From: Bin94 sp965215535
GTDB taxonomy: Bacteria > Gemmatimonadota > Gemmatimonadetes > Longimicrobiales > Gaopeijiaceae
DNA: 64,000 nucleotides
Direction: 5' to 3'
Assembly (NCBI GenBank): GCA_965215535.1
Contig: OZ244063.1
Coordinates: forward strand, 2,666,001-2,730,000
The notes under the pieces: generated by a model
Databases searched by the model: none
What the model was told of the DNA's origin: nothing
What the model saw: the letters and a program-made list of their open reading frames with translations, nothing else
Program-made: the position numbers and the translations under genes
Shown: positions 9,073 through 17,867 of the stretch, in pieces
Position numbering within the stretch: the first letter of the stretch is position 1
How the letters are laid out: the number at the start of each line of letters is the position of its first letter

Positions 9073-10308
9073 CTACCACTCCACCCGCCAGAGCTCCACA
9101 TGGTCAAGATCCAGCTTGTCCTGGCGAATCGTAATGATATGATCGCCCACGAAGACGGGCACGGTGTTTTCGTTGTACTCCGGGGCCGCCACACTTCCCA
9201 GGACTCTTCCCTCGGCATCGAAGCGGTCAAAGCGGTTCCCCCCGGGGTGGGCCGCCTCGACCCAGAAACCGCCGTCGCCCGCCATGAAGATATTGTGGAC
9301 GAAGGGTTTGCGCTCCGGTCGCGCAAGGTTGCGCGTGCTGCAGTTGGCGCCGGGTTCGTTGATCCAGGTGGCGAGAAATTCCTCGAATGCCACTCCGATC
9401 TCTGCCCACTCCGCATCGTCGATCGGCACGGGCGGCACAGTTCGCTCGACAACGCGCAGGGTGTCGCCTGCGAGGGTGGTGCGCACAATCCGGTAGTCCC
9501 AGCCCCAGGCCGAAACCATGACCCTGCCCGAGGCTGGATGTTGAATGAATTGGGGTGCCAGCGGCACCGCATAGAAGCCGATTCCGAGATCGGATTCGCA
9601 CATGACGGACTCGATGTTGCCGGGAAGGCCATCGGGAACAGTCAGCAGGGGCAGGGTGTCACCCGATTCCCCCTCGCCTGCGTAGCCCACCCAGATAGAT
9701 TCCAGATCGGCGGAGAGGCCGAGGCGGAAGACCTCGTTGTCGTTCACCGGATAGAGCCGGAGCAGATCGCGCGGACCGGTCCAGCCCCTGCGCGTTTCGA
9801 GGTTTCCAAGCCATTCGCCCTCGACCGAGAACTGGTTGAGGCGGCCCATGGGCGGATCCCAGACGAGCAGCCGTCCGCCGATCCAGGCCAGCGAATAGAT
9901 GGCGCTGAACTCGCCCGGCCCCTCGCCATTGCGTCCGAAGGTGCGCAGATGCCGGCCGTCCGGCCCGAAAACCCGCACCTCGCGGGAGTAGGCGTCCCCC
10001 ACAAAGAGCTCGCCCCCGGGACCGCGCGCGACCCCGGCGACGTCGCCAAACTCCTCGGGGCCACCATCGTCGGTCACCTCGTCGGGGCCGATCGAGAGCA
10101 CCTGCACAAGTTGCCATGCGGGCGCTTCGCCGGTGTTGGTCACATGCACAACCCCGCCCACGGTGTCGAAGGTTGTGGCCAGGGACGAGTCCGTCGCCTG
10201 CGGCCGGTCGCTTTCGCAAGCGGCAAGGAGCGCCAGAGCCGGGATCGCCAGCAGAGGGAGCCGGGTTTGCCGGGTCCTGATGGGATTCGATCGAGTGGGT
10301 GTGTCCAT
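9073..10308 (-). CDS. 6-bladed beta-propeller lipoprotein
   Basis: A 411-residue protein with a lipoprotein signal (LALLAAC). The rest shows repeated blade motifs typical of the NHL/6-bladed beta-propeller family: VARGPGGELFVGDAYSREV, VFGPDGRHLRTFGRNGEGP, GEFSAIYSLAWIGGRLLVWD. GRNGEGPGEF is a hallmark of these proteins in Bacteroidota and Gemmatimonadota. AAGGA-type ribosome site (AAGGAAGAG) lies 8 nt before ATG 10308. These lipoproteins are abundant and mostly uncharacterised; a binding or sensing role outside the inner membrane is the usual assumption. Two related genes or remnants lie at 40.9-42.2 and 52.0-53.0 kb. Confidence 0.82.
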   Translation of the reverse strand: MDTPTRSNPIRTRQTRLPLLAIPALALLAACESDRPQATDSSLATTFDTVGGVVHVTNTGEAPAWQLVQVLSIGPDEVTDDGGPEEFGDVAGVARGPGGELFVGDAYSREVRVFGPDGRHLRTFGRNGEGPGEFSAIYSLAWIGGRLLVWDPPMGRLNQFSVEGEWLGNLETRRGWTGPRDLLRLYPVNDNEVFRLGLSADLESIWVGYAGEGESGDTLPLLTVPDGLPGNIESVMCESDLGIGFYAVPLAPQFIQHPASGRVMVSAWGWDYRIVRTTLAGDTLRVVERTVPPVPIDDAEWAEIGVAFEEFLATWINEPGANCSTRNLARPERKPFVHNIFMAGDGGFWVEAAHPGGNRFDRFDAEGRVLGSVAAPEYNENTVPVFVGDHIITIRQDKLDLDHVELWRVEW

Positions 10309-10450
10309 GCTCTCTTCCTTGTGCGCGGGATTGGGAAGTCGTTCCGGGAAATCCGAAGCCGCGTCAACCGGATACCCGCACGGGCCGCGACTGTGCCTTC
10401 CCCTCCCCGTTGATTCCCCTGCGCTGCTGTGGCACAGTCATTGTAGACCG

Positions 10451-10477
10451 CTATTGTAATCGTATGCATTACAATAG
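10451..10477. promoter_or_regulatory. Perfect 10-bp inverted repeat, probable operator
   Basis: CTATTGTAAT (10451-10460), a 7-nt spacer (CGTATGC), then ATTACAATAG (10468-10477). It is the most AT-rich spot in the divergent region, 43 bp before the sortilin-like gene start. The right arm contains TACAAT, a possible -10 hexamer, so a bound regulator could block RNA polymerase. The half-site TGTAAT/ATTACA resembles those of BlaI/CopY-type repressors but in the opposite arrangement, so I do not assign a family. Confidence 0.7.
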
Positions 10478-10485
10478 TACACACT

Positions 10486-10497
10486 CCCCCCCCCCCC
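10486..10497 (+). repeat. Poly-C tract of 12 bases in the 5' leader
   Basis: Twelve consecutive C residues lie 23 bp before the start codon of the sortilin-like gene, between the palindrome and the ribosome site GGAG. Such tracts are prone to slippage and could alter promoter spacing or leader structure; the length is also a common sequencing uncertainty. Confidence 0.9.
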
Positions 10498-10520
10498 GCA
10501 ATATTGCCGGAGATCCCGTC

Positions 10521-13500
10521 ATGCACCGCTCCCCCCTGGAACTTCGCCACGCCGGCCCGAACCCGTTCCCTGGCCGCAGACCGGCCGGGCCCGCCCACCT
10601 GTCTCTCCGCAGATGCGCCCGCCCGCTCGGACTCCTGGCCGTTCTCTGCTGCACGCTTCTCTCCGCCTCTCCCCGCCTTCGGGCCCAGAGCGCAGAGCCC
10701 GCCGACGCCATGGCGCAGGCCACTGCGGCCCTTCGCTTTCGCACCATCGGTCCCACAATCATGGGGGGACGCGTTGCCGATCTGGCCGTGGTCGAGTCCG
10801 ATCCGCGCATCTTTTATGTCGGGGTTGCCACCGGGGGCGTCTGGAAGACCGAAAACGCCGGCATTACCTATACGCACGTCTTCCGCGACGAGGCGACGGC
10901 CTCGGTCGGCGACGTTACCGTGGCGCCCTCCAATCCCAATGTGGTCTGGGTCGGGACCGGCGAGCCCAACAATCGCCAGAGTTCGCCCTGGGGAAATGGG
11001 GCCTATCGTTCGCTCGACGCGGGGCGCACCTGGATTCATCTGGGGCTGGAGGAGACGCACCACATTGCCCGCATTCAGGTGCATCCGCGCGACCCCGACA
11101 TTGCCTATGTGGCGGCGGTGGGGCAGCTCTGGGGACCCAATCCCGAGCGCGGCGTCTACCGCACGACCGACGGCGGCCAGAGCTGGGAGCGCATCCTCTT
11201 TGTCGATGAACACACCGGCGCAATCGACCTGGTCATGGATCCGGGCGACCCGCGCACCCTCTTTGCGGCGATGTATCAGCGGCGGCGGCGCGCCTGGGGA
11301 TTCAATGGCGGCGGCCCCGGCAGCGGCATCTACCGCACAACCGATGGCGGCGCAAGCTGGACCGAACTGACCCGCGGGCTGCCCGAGGGCGACAAGGGGC
11401 GCATTGGGCTCGACATCTACCGTGGCGACGGCAATCTGGTCTTTGCGCTGGTCGAGGCGGATGCGCGCGGAGCGGGACAAGGCTTCGGGGGCGGCGGCCA
11501 AAACGGGCTGTACCGCTCCACCGATCGCGGCGAACACTGGGAGCAGATCGGCACAACCAACAATCGACCCATGTACTACAGCCAGGTGCGCGTCGATCCC
11601 AACGATCCCGAGCGCATCTATCTGGGGGGCGCCAATCTCTATCGTTCGTCCGATGGCGGACGCAGCTTCACCCCCGATGCGGCAACCGAGGTGCATCTCG
11701 ATCATCATGCACTCTGGATCAATCCGGCCGATTCCGACCATCTGATTCTGGCGGGCGACGGCGGGGTTTCGATCAGTTGGGATCGCTCGGACAACTGGTA
11801 TCAGCACCGCAATCTGCCGCTCGGACAGTTCTACGAGATCGGGGTGGACATGCGCGATCCGTATCATGTCTGCGGCGGGCTTCAGGACAACGGCTCCTGG
11901 TGCGCACCCTCCAACACCCTCTCCAACCAGGGGATTCGTACGCGCGACTGGTACAATGTGGGGTCGGGCGATGGCTTCTTTACCGTCATGCACCCCAACA
12001 ATCCCGATCTGATGTTTGCCGAATCGCAGGGAGGCAATCTGACGCGGGTGCATCTGCCCACCGGCGAGAGAGCGCGCATTCGTCCCCTTCTGCGCCCTGC
12101 CGAGGGCGACGACAACGCTTCGCTACGCTGGAACTGGAATACGCCCATGCTGATTTCGGCGCACAACGACCAGGTGGTCTATGCCGGATCGAACCTCCTC
12201 TTCCGCTCCGATGATCTGGGACAGAGCTGGCAGGCGATCAGCGACGATCTGAGCTGGGCAATCGACCGCGACACCCTGGAGCTGATGGGCGTTGCGGGCT
12301 CGGAGCCGCAGATGTCGCGCAACGATGGCCAGGCCAGCTACGGCAATCTGACTGCAGTCGCGGAATCGCCGCACGACCCCGACGTTCTCTATACCGGCGC
12401 CGACGATGGACGGCTGCATGTGACGCGCGACGGGGGCGTCACCTGGACCGACATCACCGCCAACGTACCCGGCTTGCCACCCTATACATATGTGACCCGC
12501 ATTGTGGTATCGGGGGCGGCTCCGGGCGAGGTTCTGGCAGCCTTTGACGGGCACCGCAACGCCGACTTCGAGCCCCATGTATATATAAGCGCCAACTTTG
12601 GCGAGGACTGGAGCCGGATCACACAGGGACTGCCCGCAACGTCGATCAACGCCCTTGCACAACATCCCCGAGCATACAACCTTCTCTTTGCGGGCAGCGA
12701 AGAGGGCGTACACTTTTCCATGGATCGCGGTGCGAATTGGCACAATCTTCGCAATGGCCTGCCGACCGTGCCGGTGGACGATATTGTGATTCACCCGCGC
12801 GACAACGATCTTGTGATCGGTACGCACGGGCTCGGCATCTGGATCATGGATGACATCGCTCCGCTCGAGCATCTGTCCTCCGAAATCATGCAGGCAGGCG
12901 CCCGCCTCTACCCGATGCGCCGCGCGACTTCGTACAATCCGTACAGGCCACAGGGCTGGACGCCGGGCATCTACGAGGCGCCGAATCCGCCGGCCGGTGC
13001 GCGCATCCGCTACCACCCCGGCGTCGAGAGCGACAGCGTGACGATTGCAATCATGGACGCCGACGGCGCAGTCCTGCGAAGGCTGACGGGCGAGGGCCAG
13101 GCAAGGCTGCACGAGGTGATCTGGGATCTGAGGCTGGTTGGCGAAGACGCCGCTGGCGAAGCGCTGGGGCCGGGGCCGCGGGTGCTGCCGGGCCGCTATC
13201 GGGTGGCGCTGACGGTGGAGGGCGATACGATGGCGGAGGCGATCGAGGAGATGGTCGAGGTGCGACTGGATCCGCGTGTGGAGATTGCGCCGAGGGATTT
13301 GCAGGCAAGGCAGGCGGCCATGATGGATTCATACCGGCTGTCGGGTGTGGTGACGGCCGTGCGGGAGCGTATCGGCGGGGTGCGGGAGCAGCTCCGGGAG
13401 GCCGAAGAGCGGGTGGCGGCGGCGGCCGAGGCGCCCGAAGCGCTTGCGGAAGAGATTGCGTCGCTGGGCGAGGCGGTCGATCGCGTGGCCGCAGAGCTGG

Positions 13501-13763
13501 GGGGCGGGGGATTCGGAGGTGGAAGCGGGGCGGGAGCGGGCGCGACAGTGTGGCGCCTGATCGAGGGCGCAACCCATGCACCGACGGCCGACCAGCTCTG
13601 GCGCATCGATCGCTCCTGGGAAGCGTTGCCGGATGTGGTTGCCGAGATCAACGAGCTGGTGACGGTCGCCCTGCCGGCGCTGAATGCAAAGCTTTATGCC
13701 GAAGGCCTGAGGCCGCAGCCGGGCGAGGGGGTGACGATGCCGGAGCGGGAAGCGCGCCGATGA
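10521..13763 (+). CDS. Exported sortilin/BNR-repeat beta-propeller protein
   Basis: A 1080-residue protein with a long cleavable signal (hydrophobic PLGLLAVLCCTLLSA, then LRAQ). It contains many BNR/Asp-box style repeats (YRTTDGGQSWERI, YRTTDGGASWTEL, YRSTDRGEHWEQI, YRSSDGGRSFTPD, HVTRDGGVTWTDI), the pattern of VPS10/sortilin-type ten-bladed propellers and of 'glycosyl hydrolase BNR' proteins. The C-terminal third is a strand-rich region followed by a coiled helix rich in Glu/Ala (about residues 950-990), then a glycine-rich linker. ATG 10521 has GGAG 8 nt upstream. Its stop overlaps the decarboxylase start (ATGA). The biochemical role is unknown; these proteins are numerous in Gemmatimonadota and Acidobacteriota. 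Confidence 0.85.
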   Translation: MHRSPLELRHAGPNPFPGRRPAGPAHLSLRRCARPLGLLAVLCCTLLSASPRLRAQSAEPADAMAQATAALRFRTIGPTIMGGRVADLAVVESDPRIFYVGVATGGVWKTENAGITYTHVFRDEATASVGDVTVAPSNPNVVWVGTGEPNNRQSSPWGNGAYRSLDAGRTWIHLGLEETHHIARIQVHPRDPDIAYVAAVGQLWGPNPERGVYRTTDGGQSWERILFVDEHTGAIDLVMDPGDPRTLFAAMYQRRRRAWGFNGGGPGSGIYRTTDGGASWTELTRGLPEGDKGRIGLDIYRGDGNLVFALVEADARGAGQGFGGGGQNGLYRSTDRGEHWEQIGTTNNRPMYYSQVRVDPNDPERIYLGGANLYRSSDGGRSFTPDAATEVHLDHHALWINPADSDHLILAGDGGVSISWDRSDNWYQHRNLPLGQFYEIGVDMRDPYHVCGGLQDNGSWCAPSNTLSNQGIRTRDWYNVGSGDGFFTVMHPNNPDLMFAESQGGNLTRVHLPTGERARIRPLLRPAEGDDNASLRWNWNTPMLISAHNDQVVYAGSNLLFRSDDLGQSWQAISDDLSWAIDRDTLELMGVAGSEPQMSRNDGQASYGNLTAVAESPHDPDVLYTGADDGRLHVTRDGGVTWTDITANVPGLPPYTYVTRIVVSGAAPGEVLAAFDGHRNADFEPHVYISANFGEDWSRITQGLPATSINALAQHPRAYNLLFAGSEEGVHFSMDRGANWHNLRNGLPTVPVDDIVIHPRDNDLVIGTHGLGIWIMDDIAPLEHLSSEIMQAGARLYPMRRATSYNPYRPQGWTPGIYEAPNPPAGARIRYHPGVESDSVTIAIMDADGAVLRRLTGEGQARLHEVIWDLRLVGEDAAGEALGPGPRVLPGRYRVALTVEGDTMAEAIEEMVEVRLDPRVEIAPRDLQARQAAMMDSYRLSGVVTAVRERIGGVREQLREAEERVAAAAEAPEALAEEIASLGEAVDRVAAELGGGGFGGGSGAGAGATVWRLIEGATHAPTADQLWRIDRSWEALPDVVAEINELVTVALPALNAKLYAEGLRPQPGEGVTMPEREARR

Positions 13764-15790
13764 GCAAGCCGCCGGACCCCCGTCTGCGCGCCGAACTCGA
13801 CTTTCTGCAACCCTTCTTCCTGGGGCCTTCGGGCGAGAACGATCGCTGGCTCGAGGAGCTGATCGTCGAATTTGTGCGCGACCATGCCTTCTGGCGGCGC
13901 AACTTTCGCCCCGAAGATGGCCACCGCATTACCGCCGAAGCCGCCTATCGCCCCGATTTTCTCGAGGCCAAGGCGCGCACCCGCGAAGCGCTGATTCGTC
14001 TTTCGGCAGAGCTCAAGCGCTCGGTCCCCATCTTCCACCCGCGCTACGTGGGGCACATGAGCTCGGATCTTCTGATTCCCGGTCTTGTGGCGCGCATTCT
14101 CACCACCCTGTACAACCCCAACAATGTGAGCGAGGAATCGGCCCCCGTCACCCTGACTCACGAACTCGAAACCGGCACCGCTCTGGCGGCCATGTTCGGC
14201 TTCGGCATCGATCCTGCGGTCGAGCCCTGCGCCTGGGGCCACCTCACATCGGGGGGCACGGTGGCCAACTATGAAGCACTCTGGAACTTTCGCGCGGTCA
14301 AGTTCTACGGGATTGCGCTGCGCGAAGGAGTCAGAAGGGCGGAGATCGCGACCGGAGCCGTGGGACCGGCCCGCAAGGAGCTGGCCGACTATGAAAGCTG
14401 GGAACTTCTGAACGCCACCATGGCCCAGATGATCGAGCTCAGGCGCGAGGTTGCACTGGCTGTGCGCACCCGCGACCCGGCCGCCTTTTCGCGACTTCGG
14501 CACGCTGTGCGCCACGAACGCATCGAAACGCTTGGCATTGCGGAGTTCTTTGCCCGGCACGCCGATGTCCGGCCCCCGGTCGTTTTGGTGCCTTCGTCGG
14601 CCCACTATTCATGGGAAAAGGGAATGAAGGTGTTGGGCCTGGGGACTGCACAGCTCCTTGGGGTGGCGGTCGATGACCATATGCGCCTTGATCCCGGCCA
14701 CCTGAATGAACGCCTGGCCGCAGCCTTCGCCGAGCGCACTCCGGTGCTGGGCGTGGTCGGCGTATTGGGCACAACCGAGTTCGGCACAGTCGATCCGATC
14801 CATGAAATTATCGAGGCGCGGCGACGCTGGAATGAGCGCGGCGCCGATTTTTTTGTGCATGTCGATGCCGCCTGGGGTGGATATCTGGCCAGCGTCTTCC
14901 GGAAGACCGGGGGCGGCTTTCGGCCACGCGCAGAAATGCGCAGAGATTTCGATCAATTCCCTTCGCAGCTTGTCTATGACGCCTTTACCTCGGTGAGGCA
15001 CGCCGATTCGGTGACAGTCGATCCGCACAAGCTTGGATTCGTTCCCTATGCAGCCGGCGCCTTTGTGGCCCGCAACCGCGAAGTGGTCGATTTCATTACC
15101 CAGCAGGCCGCCTATGTCTTCGATCTGGGCGATGTCGAGGGCGAGGTGCCGCGCGAACAGAAGCTGCGCAATCTGGGACAGTACATTCTGGAGGGGTCGA
15201 AATCCGGGGCGGCGGCCACGTCGGTGGCGGTGGCGCACGAGGTTCTGCCGCTGCACTGCGGGGGGCTGGGGCGCATTCTGAGGCAGACAATCCGCGCCTG
15301 CGAACACTTCTATCTCTCGGCCAGGGACGCCGCCGAGCGCATGGCGGACCGGGTTCGCCTGATCGTTCCCTTTGAACCCGATTCCAACCTGATCTGTCTG
15401 GCCATCAACCGCCGCAACAACCGCAGTCTGGCGCAGATGAACCGCTTTGCCCGCCGGGTTTTCGGCCATATGAAGGTGGACGCCGGCCGTCCGGTGCAGT
15501 TTGCGCGCTTTATCGGATCGTACACGTCTTTGCGCCGCGAGGGGGGCGACGACGGCCAGTGCGACCGGGTCCTGCGCGAGCTTGGCATCGATCCGCAGAG
15601 CTTCGTTGCCCAACCGGTCAATCCCGAAGAAGAGGCCGATCACATCTTCATTCTCAGGCATACCCTGATGAATCCCTTCCTCCTGGATGGCCCCGGCGAA
15701 CGCACCTATATCGACATGTACTGGGATTTTCTGGAAGAGGCGATCAATGACGCGCTTTCGCAACTGCAGGGCAACGCGGGCACCCACTGA
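13760..15790 (+). CDS. Group II PLP-dependent decarboxylase, tyrosine-decarboxylase-like
   Basis: A 676-residue cytosolic PLP decarboxylase. Motifs: HPRYVGHMSSDLLIPG and LYNPNNVSEESAPVT, which match bacterial tyrosine decarboxylases; HLTSGGTVANYEAL for phosphate/cofactor binding; FVHVDAAWGG with the cofactor Asp; and DSVTVDPHKLGFVPYAAGA with the Schiff-base lysine in DPHK at about residue 421. Length is slightly above the roughly 620 residues of enterococcal TyrDC. It probably releases CO2 from an aromatic or other L-amino acid; the exact substrate is not known. The start overlaps the upstream sortilin-like gene as ATGA, so translation is coupled although one product is exported and the other is not. 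The next gene is convergent. Confidence 0.85.
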   Translation: MSKPPDPRLRAELDFLQPFFLGPSGENDRWLEELIVEFVRDHAFWRRNFRPEDGHRITAEAAYRPDFLEAKARTREALIRLSAELKRSVPIFHPRYVGHMSSDLLIPGLVARILTTLYNPNNVSEESAPVTLTHELETGTALAAMFGFGIDPAVEPCAWGHLTSGGTVANYEALWNFRAVKFYGIALREGVRRAEIATGAVGPARKELADYESWELLNATMAQMIELRREVALAVRTRDPAAFSRLRHAVRHERIETLGIAEFFARHADVRPPVVLVPSSAHYSWEKGMKVLGLGTAQLLGVAVDDHMRLDPGHLNERLAAAFAERTPVLGVVGVLGTTEFGTVDPIHEIIEARRRWNERGADFFVHVDAAWGGYLASVFRKTGGGFRPRAEMRRDFDQFPSQLVYDAFTSVRHADSVTVDPHKLGFVPYAAGAFVARNREVVDFITQQAAYVFDLGDVEGEVPREQKLRNLGQYILEGSKSGAAATSVAVAHEVLPLHCGGLGRILRQTIRACEHFYLSARDAAERMADRVRLIVPFEPDSNLICLAINRRNNRSLAQMNRFARRVFGHMKVDAGRPVQFARFIGSYTSLRREGGDDGQCDRVLRELGIDPQSFVAQPVNPEEEADHIFILRHTLMNPFLLDGPGERTYIDMYWDFLEEAINDALSQLQGNAGTH

Positions 15791-15870
15791 AGGTTTGGCC
15801 ATTGCGCGCACCGGAGGCAGATGCAAAGCTCCGATGGAGTTTGGTGATTTTCGGGCAGCCCCCGTGCCGG

Positions 15871-16857
15871 TCAGCGCGGTGGTGGACGCTTCCCCAGGAC
15901 GACCCGACCGCGCATCGCCACTCCGCGGGGGCCGATCGCTTCGACGATCTCCGCGCCGGATGCGCCGGGCGTGTGTGTCGCGTCGTCTTCGGTGTGGGCG
16001 GGATTCCTGTCGTTGCGGCCGCGCCCCATGTCGTCGGACGTGCCCCGTCCTACCAGCACAATCGGCTCGTCGGCCAGGAGCGGCACCAGCGCGCGGTAGC
16101 GAAATTGCACAACCGGATCTGAATATTGGCAACGGGCTGCATCCATCAGCAGGAGCGCGGTCAGCGGGCCATGCACAAGGAGGCCGGGGTAGCCTTCGCG
16201 TTTGGTAACGTAGGGATAGTCATAGTGAATGCGGTGACTGTTCCAGGTCAGCGCCGAAAATTGAAAGAGCGCAACCGTAGTGGGAACGAATTCCATCCTC
16301 CAGGGAGGCGGATTCGCTGCAAGCGGGAGTGGCTTTGCTTCGCCGCCGGAAACCTTACCGCTGCCGCCCCGCGCCGACCGGTCGCCCGCCTCGCGATAGA
16401 CCACAACCTGGTCCTCCTCGATACAGAGGCGTCCGCCCTGATGCACCTCGTGCGCCACGGTGACAAAGACAAGGCGGCCGCTCTTCCCCTGCCGCTCCTG
16501 CACGGTTCGCACCCGCGAGCGCATCTCCGCCTCGGCACCGATGATGAGTGGCGATCGTTCATGCAGCGCACCCCCTGCCCACATGCGCCGGGGCAATCCC
16601 GTTGCGGGCATGAAGCCGCCCCGCGCCTCGTGGCCATCGACGTCGAGTTGCGCCAGGCGAAAGACGGTGCGAAAGTAGAGCCAGTGCCAGCCCAGCGGCA
16701 GAGCGTCGCCCTCGGAGAGCTCCTTGGGATCGTGATTCAGGAGACCGAGCATGGCGCTTGCGGGCCAGAGGTCGATCCGGTCCTGCCGGATCCGCACCCG
16801 GTGCGCCCCCCCACCTCCCGGCTCCGATCCCGGCGCACTCTGCCTGCGCCCATTCAC
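15871..16857 (-). CDS. FAS1-like/MaoC double hot-dog hydratase (mesaconyl-C4-CoA hydratase-like)
   Basis: A 328-residue protein with two hot-dog halves. The N-terminal half (RIRQDRIDLWPASAMLGLL, GWHWLYFRTV, RRMWAGGAL) is the FAS1-like dehydratase domain; the C-terminal half has TWNSHRIHYDYPYV and YPGLLVHGPLTALLLMD, the hydratase site seen in mesaconyl-C4-CoA hydratase relatives. It would add or remove water on an enoyl-CoA such as mesaconyl-CoA. A GTG start at 16857 is chosen because it overlaps the stop of the upstream lyase gene (GTGA) and the conserved domain starts about 20 codons later. Last gene of a three-gene operon. Confidence 0.8.
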   Translation of the reverse strand: MNGRRQSAPGSEPGGGGAHRVRIRQDRIDLWPASAMLGLLNHDPKELSEGDALPLGWHWLYFRTVFRLAQLDVDGHEARGGFMPATGLPRRMWAGGALHERSPLIIGAEAEMRSRVRTVQERQGKSGRLVFVTVAHEVHQGGRLCIEEDQVVVYREAGDRSARGGSGKVSGGEAKPLPLAANPPPWRMEFVPTTVALFQFSALTWNSHRIHYDYPYVTKREGYPGLLVHGPLTALLLMDAARCQYSDPVVQFRYRALVPLLADEPIVLVGRGTSDDMGRGRNDRNPAHTEDDATHTPGASGAEIVEAIGPRGVAMRGRVVLGKRPPPR

Positions 16858-17867
16858 GGCAAATCCACCTGCGCCCGATCGGCCCGGGCCAGTACCCGTC
16901 GCGCGACCTCGACCACCGGACGATCCACCATCGTTCCATCGAGCGACAGCGCCGCGCCCTCCGCCCGATCGTCGGCCTCGACAATGCAGCGCGCACGGCG
17001 GAGCTCTTCGGCCGAAGGGGCAAAGGCGCGGTGAATCGGTTCGATCTGTGCCGGGTGAATCGCAATTTTTCCCACAAATCCCAGCTTCCCGGCGCGCATG
17101 GCCTCTTCCTGTACGGAGACCGTCTTGTGCATGAATTGGGATGCGGGTTCTTCTATAGGCACAAGGTTGCGGATCTCCCTGCTGGGCATGTCGATTGCGG
17201 CCACTCCGGCGAGCGCCGCCGCATGAACCACCCGGCTGCGGGCATACAGAAGCGGCTCCCACTCCGGTTCGGCGCCCAACTCCACGGCAAGATCAAATCC
17301 CCCGAAGACCAGGGCGACCACACCCGGCGTCGCAGTCGCAATCCGGGACGCATTCGCCAGCCCTGCCACCGTCTCGACAAGTGGAAAGAGAGGCGCGCCG
17401 CACGCATGATCGGCCACCCTTTGCAGATCGGACGCCCTGCGCAGCTTCGGAATCATCAGGGCAACCGGAGCGCAGACATGGTCACCCTTTGCATCTTCGG
17501 CGATTGTGGTCAACATCGCCAGATCGCGCGCGCCCTCGTCGCTGCCGGGGTCGTTGATCCGAACCAGATGCAGCGGCCCGGTCGAACTTGCCCCGACGCT
17601 TCCTGCAGAGGCCGCTGTCGCGGCGGTCCGTCCATCCTCCACAGCCCCGTTCAGAAAGTGCGCCACGGCTTTGCGTGCATGAGCCTTGTGCCCGGTCCCC
17701 ACCGCATCTTCCAGATCCAGGCACACCGCATCGGCTCCGGCGGCCAGCGCCTTGTCGAAGCGATCCGGACGGTCGCCCGGCACGAAGAGAATGGAGCGGG
17801 GAATCATCGCTGCCGACATGCGAATTTGTGCACGGGAACGGAGTTGTACATTGTCTTCTGTCACCAT
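16854..17867 (-). CDS. CitE-like CoA-ester lyase (HpcH/HpaI family; malyl/citramalyl-CoA lyase-like)
   Basis: A 337-residue TIM-barrel lyase. Motifs: RSILFVPGDRPDRFDKAL, CLDLEDAV (acidic metal region), HLVRINDPGS with the CoA-binding Arg, LFPLVETVAGLANASRI with the metal-binding Glu, VFGGFDLAVELG with Asp, and KIAIHPAQIEPIHRAF at the C-terminus. Family members cleave malyl-CoA, beta-methylmalyl-CoA or citramalyl-CoA to acetyl/propionyl-CoA and a keto acid. The start ATG shares one base with the stop of the acyl-CoA dehydrogenase (TGATG) and its stop overlaps the hydratase start, so all three are coupled. The pairing with a mesaconyl-CoA-hydratase-like gene favours citramalyl-CoA as substrate (inference). 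Confidence 0.85.
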   Translation of the reverse strand: MVTEDNVQLRSRAQIRMSAAMIPRSILFVPGDRPDRFDKALAAGADAVCLDLEDAVGTGHKAHARKAVAHFLNGAVEDGRTAATAASAGSVGASSTGPLHLVRINDPGSDEGARDLAMLTTIAEDAKGDHVCAPVALMIPKLRRASDLQRVADHACGAPLFPLVETVAGLANASRIATATPGVVALVFGGFDLAVELGAEPEWEPLLYARSRVVHAAALAGVAAIDMPSREIRNLVPIEEPASQFMHKTVSVQEEAMRAGKLGFVGKIAIHPAQIEPIHRAFAPSAEELRRARCIVEADDRAEGAALSLDGTMVDRPVVEVARRVLARADRAQVDLP

